Source: Jonesia quinghaiensis DSM 15701
GTDB lineage: Bacteria > Actinomycetota > Actinomycetes > Actinomycetales > Cellulomonadaceae
Length of the DNA stretch: 64,000 nucleotides
Reading direction: 5' to 3'
Assembly: GCF_000423205.1 (NCBI RefSeq)
Contig: NZ_AUHN01000005.1
Span: 186,001 to 250,000, forward strand
Shown: one piece after another, positions 61,052 through 64,000 of the stretch
How positions within the stretch are numbered: position 1 is the first letter of the stretch
Layout: the number at the start of each line of letters is the position of its first letter
Position numbers and translations under genes: made by a program
The notes under the pieces: model-generated
Seen by the model: the letters and a program-made list of their open reading frames with translations, nothing else
Databases searched by the model: none
Told to the model about the DNA's origin: nothing

Positions 61052-63163
61052 TTATGAGCGGTTTTCGCGGATTTTCCACAACAACCAGATGAAGTACGGT
61101 GTGCCGATGAGTGCGGTGACCATCCCCGCAGGAACTTGCGCTGGGGCGAGGACTGAACGGCCCACGGCGTCGGCAACTACGACAAGAACAGCACCACAAA
61201 CGGCGGTCATGGGAAGTTGCCACCGGTGTTGCTTGCCAATAAGGAGCCGGGCGGCGTGGGGTGCAACCAAACCGACAAACGAAATAACCCCCACTGTTGC
61301 GGTGGCTGTTGCAGCTAGCACGATAGCGAGCCCTAGGTGAATCACCTTTGACCTATTGAGGGCGACCCCCAACAGTTGAGGGGAGACTTCATCAAGTTGA
61401 ATGATGTCTAGGTCGCGGCTCGTACGGGTGAGCAGTACACCAGCACCCACCAGTACTGCACACAACCACACTTGTTGGTTAAATGTTGCCCCAAAAGTCG
61501 AACCACCCAACCACGTAATGGCCTTATTTTGGTTCCACGGGTCGGTTTGGACTAACAGCAGCGTGGTGATGGCGCTCGTCCCAGCGGACATCCCCACTCC
61601 CACAAGCACCAGACGCATGGTGGAGATTCCCCCACGTGAGGACAAACCAAACACCACAACCCCTGCGATGCTCGCGCCAATGAGCGCGCCAGCAAAAAGC
61701 ATCGTGAAGGTGGGGGCTGGCACGCTGATGAGGGTGATGACTGCGCCAAGCCCGGCAGCGCTGGTGACACCCAGAATCCCTGGGTCAGCGAGCGGATTGC
61801 GGGTAAAGGTTTGGAGCAGCCCACCAGAGAGCGCCAATGCTGCGCCGGCAAGCGCGGCGGCGGTGATGCGGGGAACGCGGGTGTCGAGAATGATCTCAAC
61901 GCGAATGGAAGCTATTCCTTGAAGCCAGTTGGAGACATCACCGAGAAGGATCCGTTGGTCTCCAAGGACCACTGATGCACTGAGTGCGGCGATGAGGAGA
62001 GCCAGGGCGCTGACCAGGATGATCCAGGGGTGTGAGCGTGACAGGCGGCTGCCAGCTCGTAGTGATGCTAGTGCGCCGCCATCCCCAACGTGTGTGAGGC
62101 GTTGCGCAAGCAGGATCAGGGCAAGGGCTCCGATGATGCTGGTGATGACGCCGGTGGGTACTGTTACTCCGCTGATCGCGCCGAAGACTGCGCGTACTGC
62201 GACATCTGCGGTCAGGACCAGGGCGATACCGGCGATGCAGCTTGCCGTGATGAATGCTGCTTGGCGACGCAGGGGGCGGATTTTTGCGGCAAGGAGACGC
62301 ACTACCAGTGGTGCGCACAGGCCGACAAAGCCGATGGGCCCCGCCACTGTGACAGCGGCTGCGGCGAGGAGCACGGAACAGATCACGGTGATGATGCGTG
62401 TTCGGGTCAGGGGGACACCGAGGGATCGGGCGGCGTCGTCTCCCATTTGGAGGATGTCCAGTGCCCGCGTTTGGGTGAAGAGCACGATGAGCGCGACTGC
62501 CACGATTGGTGCAACGGAGGTTATGGCGTCGGGGCTGCGTTGGCTGAGTGATCCTGCTCCCCAGGCGAAGAGGCCTTGGGTTTCCCAGGGGAAAAGCAGG
62601 AGGAGGACAGAGGTGATGGCTGAAAAACCGAGGGCGATGACTGATCCGGCGAGGACGAGGCGGATCGCGAAGGTGGCACCCCCTGAGGAGATTCCGAGGA
62701 CGAGGGTCGCTGCTGCGAGTCCGCCAACAAATGCGACTGCTGTGCCAGGGAGCACCCCAAGGCTTATCCCGAATGCGGACACGATGGTCAGGGCGAGAAA
62801 GGCTCCGGCGTTGACGGCTGTGGTGTCCGGGGAGGCGAGGGGGTTTCGGGTGACGGATTGCATGGAGGCGCCTGCTGCGCCGAGTGCGATTCCCACCAGT
62901 ACGGCTGCCCCGAGGCGGGGCAGCCGTGACTGGGTGATGACGGTTGCTGATTGTCCGACGTCGGCGCCAGTGACCATGGCCCAGAGTTCTGCTAGCCCAA
63001 CCTGTGATGTCCCTTGGGTGAGGTGCACGATGCAGGCTGCGAGCAGCCATGCGCCAAGGAGCCCGCCAGCGAGGAGTAACCCAGGCAAAGACCGCGTTGC
63101 GGCGGGTGTGGGTGTTCCCTGCTGGTGTGCCGGGGGAGTGGTTGTTGTACTAGTGGTGGCCAC
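61052..63163 (-). CDS. Fused FecCD-type siderophore ABC permease (FhuB-like)
   Basis: A 703-residue permease made of two FecCD domains in tandem (about 30–355 and 375–700). Each half has the signature R-L-P-R/R-V-P-R at its start, a T-R-N-P-L-A-S/D-P segment and the ATPase-contact G-F-V-G-L-x-A-P helix. Such fusion, as in FhuB, supplies both halves of the channel in one chain. It lies 45 bases after the binding-protein gene on the same strand, so the two form an operon. No ATPase gene follows within the window, since the plus-strand EEP gene comes next; the ATPase must lie elsewhere or upstream of the binding protein. The start is GTG. Confidence 0.92.
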   Translation of the reverse strand: MATTSTTTTPPAHQQGTPTPAATRSLPGLLLAGGLLGAWLLAACIVHLTQGTSQVGLAELWAMVTGADVGQSATVITQSRLPRLGAAVLVGIALGAAGASMQSVTRNPLASPDTTAVNAGAFLALTIVSAFGISLGVLPGTAVAFVGGLAAATLVLGISSGGATFAIRLVLAGSVIALGFSAITSVLLLLFPWETQGLFAWGAGSLSQRSPDAITSVAPIVAVALIVLFTQTRALDILQMGDDAARSLGVPLTRTRIITVICSVLLAAAAVTVAGPIGFVGLCAPLVVRLLAAKIRPLRRQAAFITASCIAGIALVLTADVAVRAVFGAISGVTVPTGVITSIIGALALILLAQRLTHVGDGGALASLRAGSRLSRSHPWIILVSALALLIAALSASVVLGDQRILLGDVSNWLQGIASIRVEIILDTRVPRITAAALAGAALALSGGLLQTFTRNPLADPGILGVTSAAGLGAVITLISVPAPTFTMLFAGALIGASIAGVVVFGLSSRGGISTMRLVLVGVGMSAGTSAITTLLLVQTDPWNQNKAITWLGGSTFGATFNQQVWLCAVLVGAGVLLTRTSRDLDIIQLDEVSPQLLGVALNRSKVIHLGLAIVLAATATATVGVISFVGLVAPHAARLLIGKQHRWQLPMTAVCGAVLVVVADAVGRSVLAPAQVPAGMVTALIGTPYFIWLLWKIRENRS

Positions 63164-63208
63164 GGTGTGGTGCCTCGTGTTGTGGTGTCGGAACAGGTGG
63201 GCCGTGCG

Positions 63209-64000
63209 TTAGTTGCTGGTCAACTGTTCGGTGAGGTCGTTGCTCCATGCGGTCATGGAAGCTGGTCCGCCGTATGCCCAGATGCCAACTGCCCCGCGGT
63301 AGACGTGGTCGTCTTTCACGAAGGGTAGTTCCGTCCACAGGCTGGATTCTTCGAGTGACTTGATGTCTTCGGAGTCGTCGTTACCCCAGTACAGGAACCG
63401 GGTGTCGTCGGGGAGTTCGGTGAGGCCTTCGAGGTCAATGTTGGACAGACCGAATTGCTCGTCGCCTGCGTCTTCCCAGGCCGCGGTGAGCCCCATGTCC
63501 TCTGCGACTGCTTGAACAGCGGTGCGTGGACCGTGCATGCGGATGGTGACGTTGGCGCCATCTGCGTAGGGCGAGGTCAGGACGACAGGGGTGCCTTCGA
63601 GGCCAGCGTCGGCAAGTTTTTGTGCGTTCTCGGTGATAGTGGTGTCGTAGGTAGCGAGGACTTCTTCTGCTTGTGTCTCTTTACCTAAAGCGGTGGCGAT
63701 GGTGGTGAATTCGCTGCGGATCAAGCCCAGTGGGTCGTTGCCGTCTGCACCGTTCATGAGTGCGATGGGGGCGATGCGTTCCATCTGTTCCATGGCGGAA
63801 TCGGGGATGGAGCCAACGGAACCCAAAATGAGGTCTGGTTCGAGGGTAGCGATTGTTTCGACGCTGGGTTCGCGGCGAACACCCACGTCGGTTGGTTCGG
63901 TGGTGAATGGTGCCACGTTTCCGACCCAGCTGGTGTAACCGGCGACGTCTGCTAGGCCAATGGGGTCAACACCAAGTGCGATGACGGATTCTGCTTGTGA
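63209..64000 (-). CDS. Iron-siderophore ABC transporter binding protein (5' part missing)
   Basis: The frame is open to the edge of the window (about 263 residues seen), so the start and any lipoprotein signal lie beyond 64000. The visible part has the FepB/FecB class III binding-protein fold: V-I-A-L-G-V-D-P-I-G then E-P-S-V-E-T-I-A-T-L-E-P-D-L-I-L-G, a long helix, and an end with W-S-N-D-L-T-E-Q-L. It delivers ferric siderophore to the fused permease that follows. The ligand is unknown. Confidence 0.9.
   Translation of the reverse strand, partial: SQAESVIALGVDPIGLADVAGYTSWVGNVAPFTTEPTDVGVRREPSVETIATLEPDLILGSVGSIPDSAMEQMERIAPIALMNGADGNDPLGLIRSEFTTIATALGKETQAEEVLATYDTTITENAQKLADAGLEGTPVVLTSPYADGANVTIRMHGPRTAVQAVAEDMGLTAAWEDAGDEQFGLSNIDLEGLTELPDDTRFLYWGNDDSEDIKSLEESSLWTELPFVKDDHVYRGAVGIWAYGGPASMTAWSNDLTEQLTSN

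Noticed and set aside
61929-63212. A 427-codon open frame on the plus strand opposite the FecCD permease, and other long antisense frames (for example 2047–2913, 5600–6214, 61938–63050)
   Set aside because: They mirror conserved genes on the other strand, are rich in Arg/Pro/Ser/Ala as expected from GC-biased codons, show no recognisable motif, and lack good ribosome sites.

Overview
The window comes from the chromosome of a Gram-positive actinobacterium of moderate-to-high GC. This is suggested by the order tRNA-Gln–glmU–prs–rplY–pth, by mazG–eno–ftsB/divIC-like–DUF501–ppx, by frequent GTG starts, by a poly-cysteine leader ORF, by an LAxTG (class E type) sorting signal and by a fused MrpA/B subunit. 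A saccharolytic member of the Micrococcales would fit, but the species cannot be named from this sequence alone. There is no prophage, insertion sequence or CRISPR array.

Layout. 1–7.2 kb: gluconate/idonate catabolism (SDR dehydrogenase, L-idonate 5-dehydrogenase, gnd) with two paralogous FadR-type GntR regulators, interrupted by an ABC-F ATPase and a MarR regulator. 7.2–10.2 kb: a NatAB-like ABC exporter and a TetR regulator. 10.3–14.6 kb: tRNA-Gln(UUG), then glmU, prs, rplY and pth. 14.5–16.5 kb: an HTTM membrane protein with its DUF5819 partner. 16.6–18.0 kb: a solitary AbiEi/DUF559 endonuclease-like gene framed by two inverted copies of a palindrome-plus-purine-tail repeat. 18–25 kb: ilvD, mfd and rtcB. 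25.1–30.6 kb: a complete Dpp/Opp-type peptide ABC transporter behind a short ORF ending in six cysteine codons. 30.7–38.6 kb: secreted polysaccharide degradation (a GH43 enzyme with two CBMs, and two related alpha-amylases with three and two CBM25-like modules, one of them wall-anchored). 38.8–44.9 kb: an EccA-like AAA+ ATPase, then a tight operon of a GAF–SpoIIE phosphatase, a BcsA-like GT2 glycosyltransferase with a large helical insertion, a STAS antagonist and an RsbW-like kinase. 45–51.6 kb: mazG, eno, ftsB/divIC-like, DUF501, ppx and ndh. 51.7 kb: a UAA-anticodon tRNA-Leu with a short variable loop. 52–59 kb: a DUF2975 protein, a lipoprotein that appears frameshifted, and a complete mrpABCDEFG Na+/H+ antiporter operon on the minus strand. 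59.5–64 kb: a secreted endonuclease/exonuclease/phosphatase protein and a siderophore-iron uptake system (fused FecCD permease and a partial binding protein).

The main candidates for new biology are: (1) the partner-switching/GT2 operon, where phosphatase, kinase and antagonist surround one membrane glycosyltransferase that lacks a PilZ domain; (2) the inverted-repeat-framed DUF559 cassette, with a third solo copy of a similar element at 2.2 kb; (3) the six-cysteine leader and its overlapping 28-bp operator, which predict that the Dpp-type transporter imports a sulfur source; (4) the type-I-shaped tRNA-Leu(UAA).
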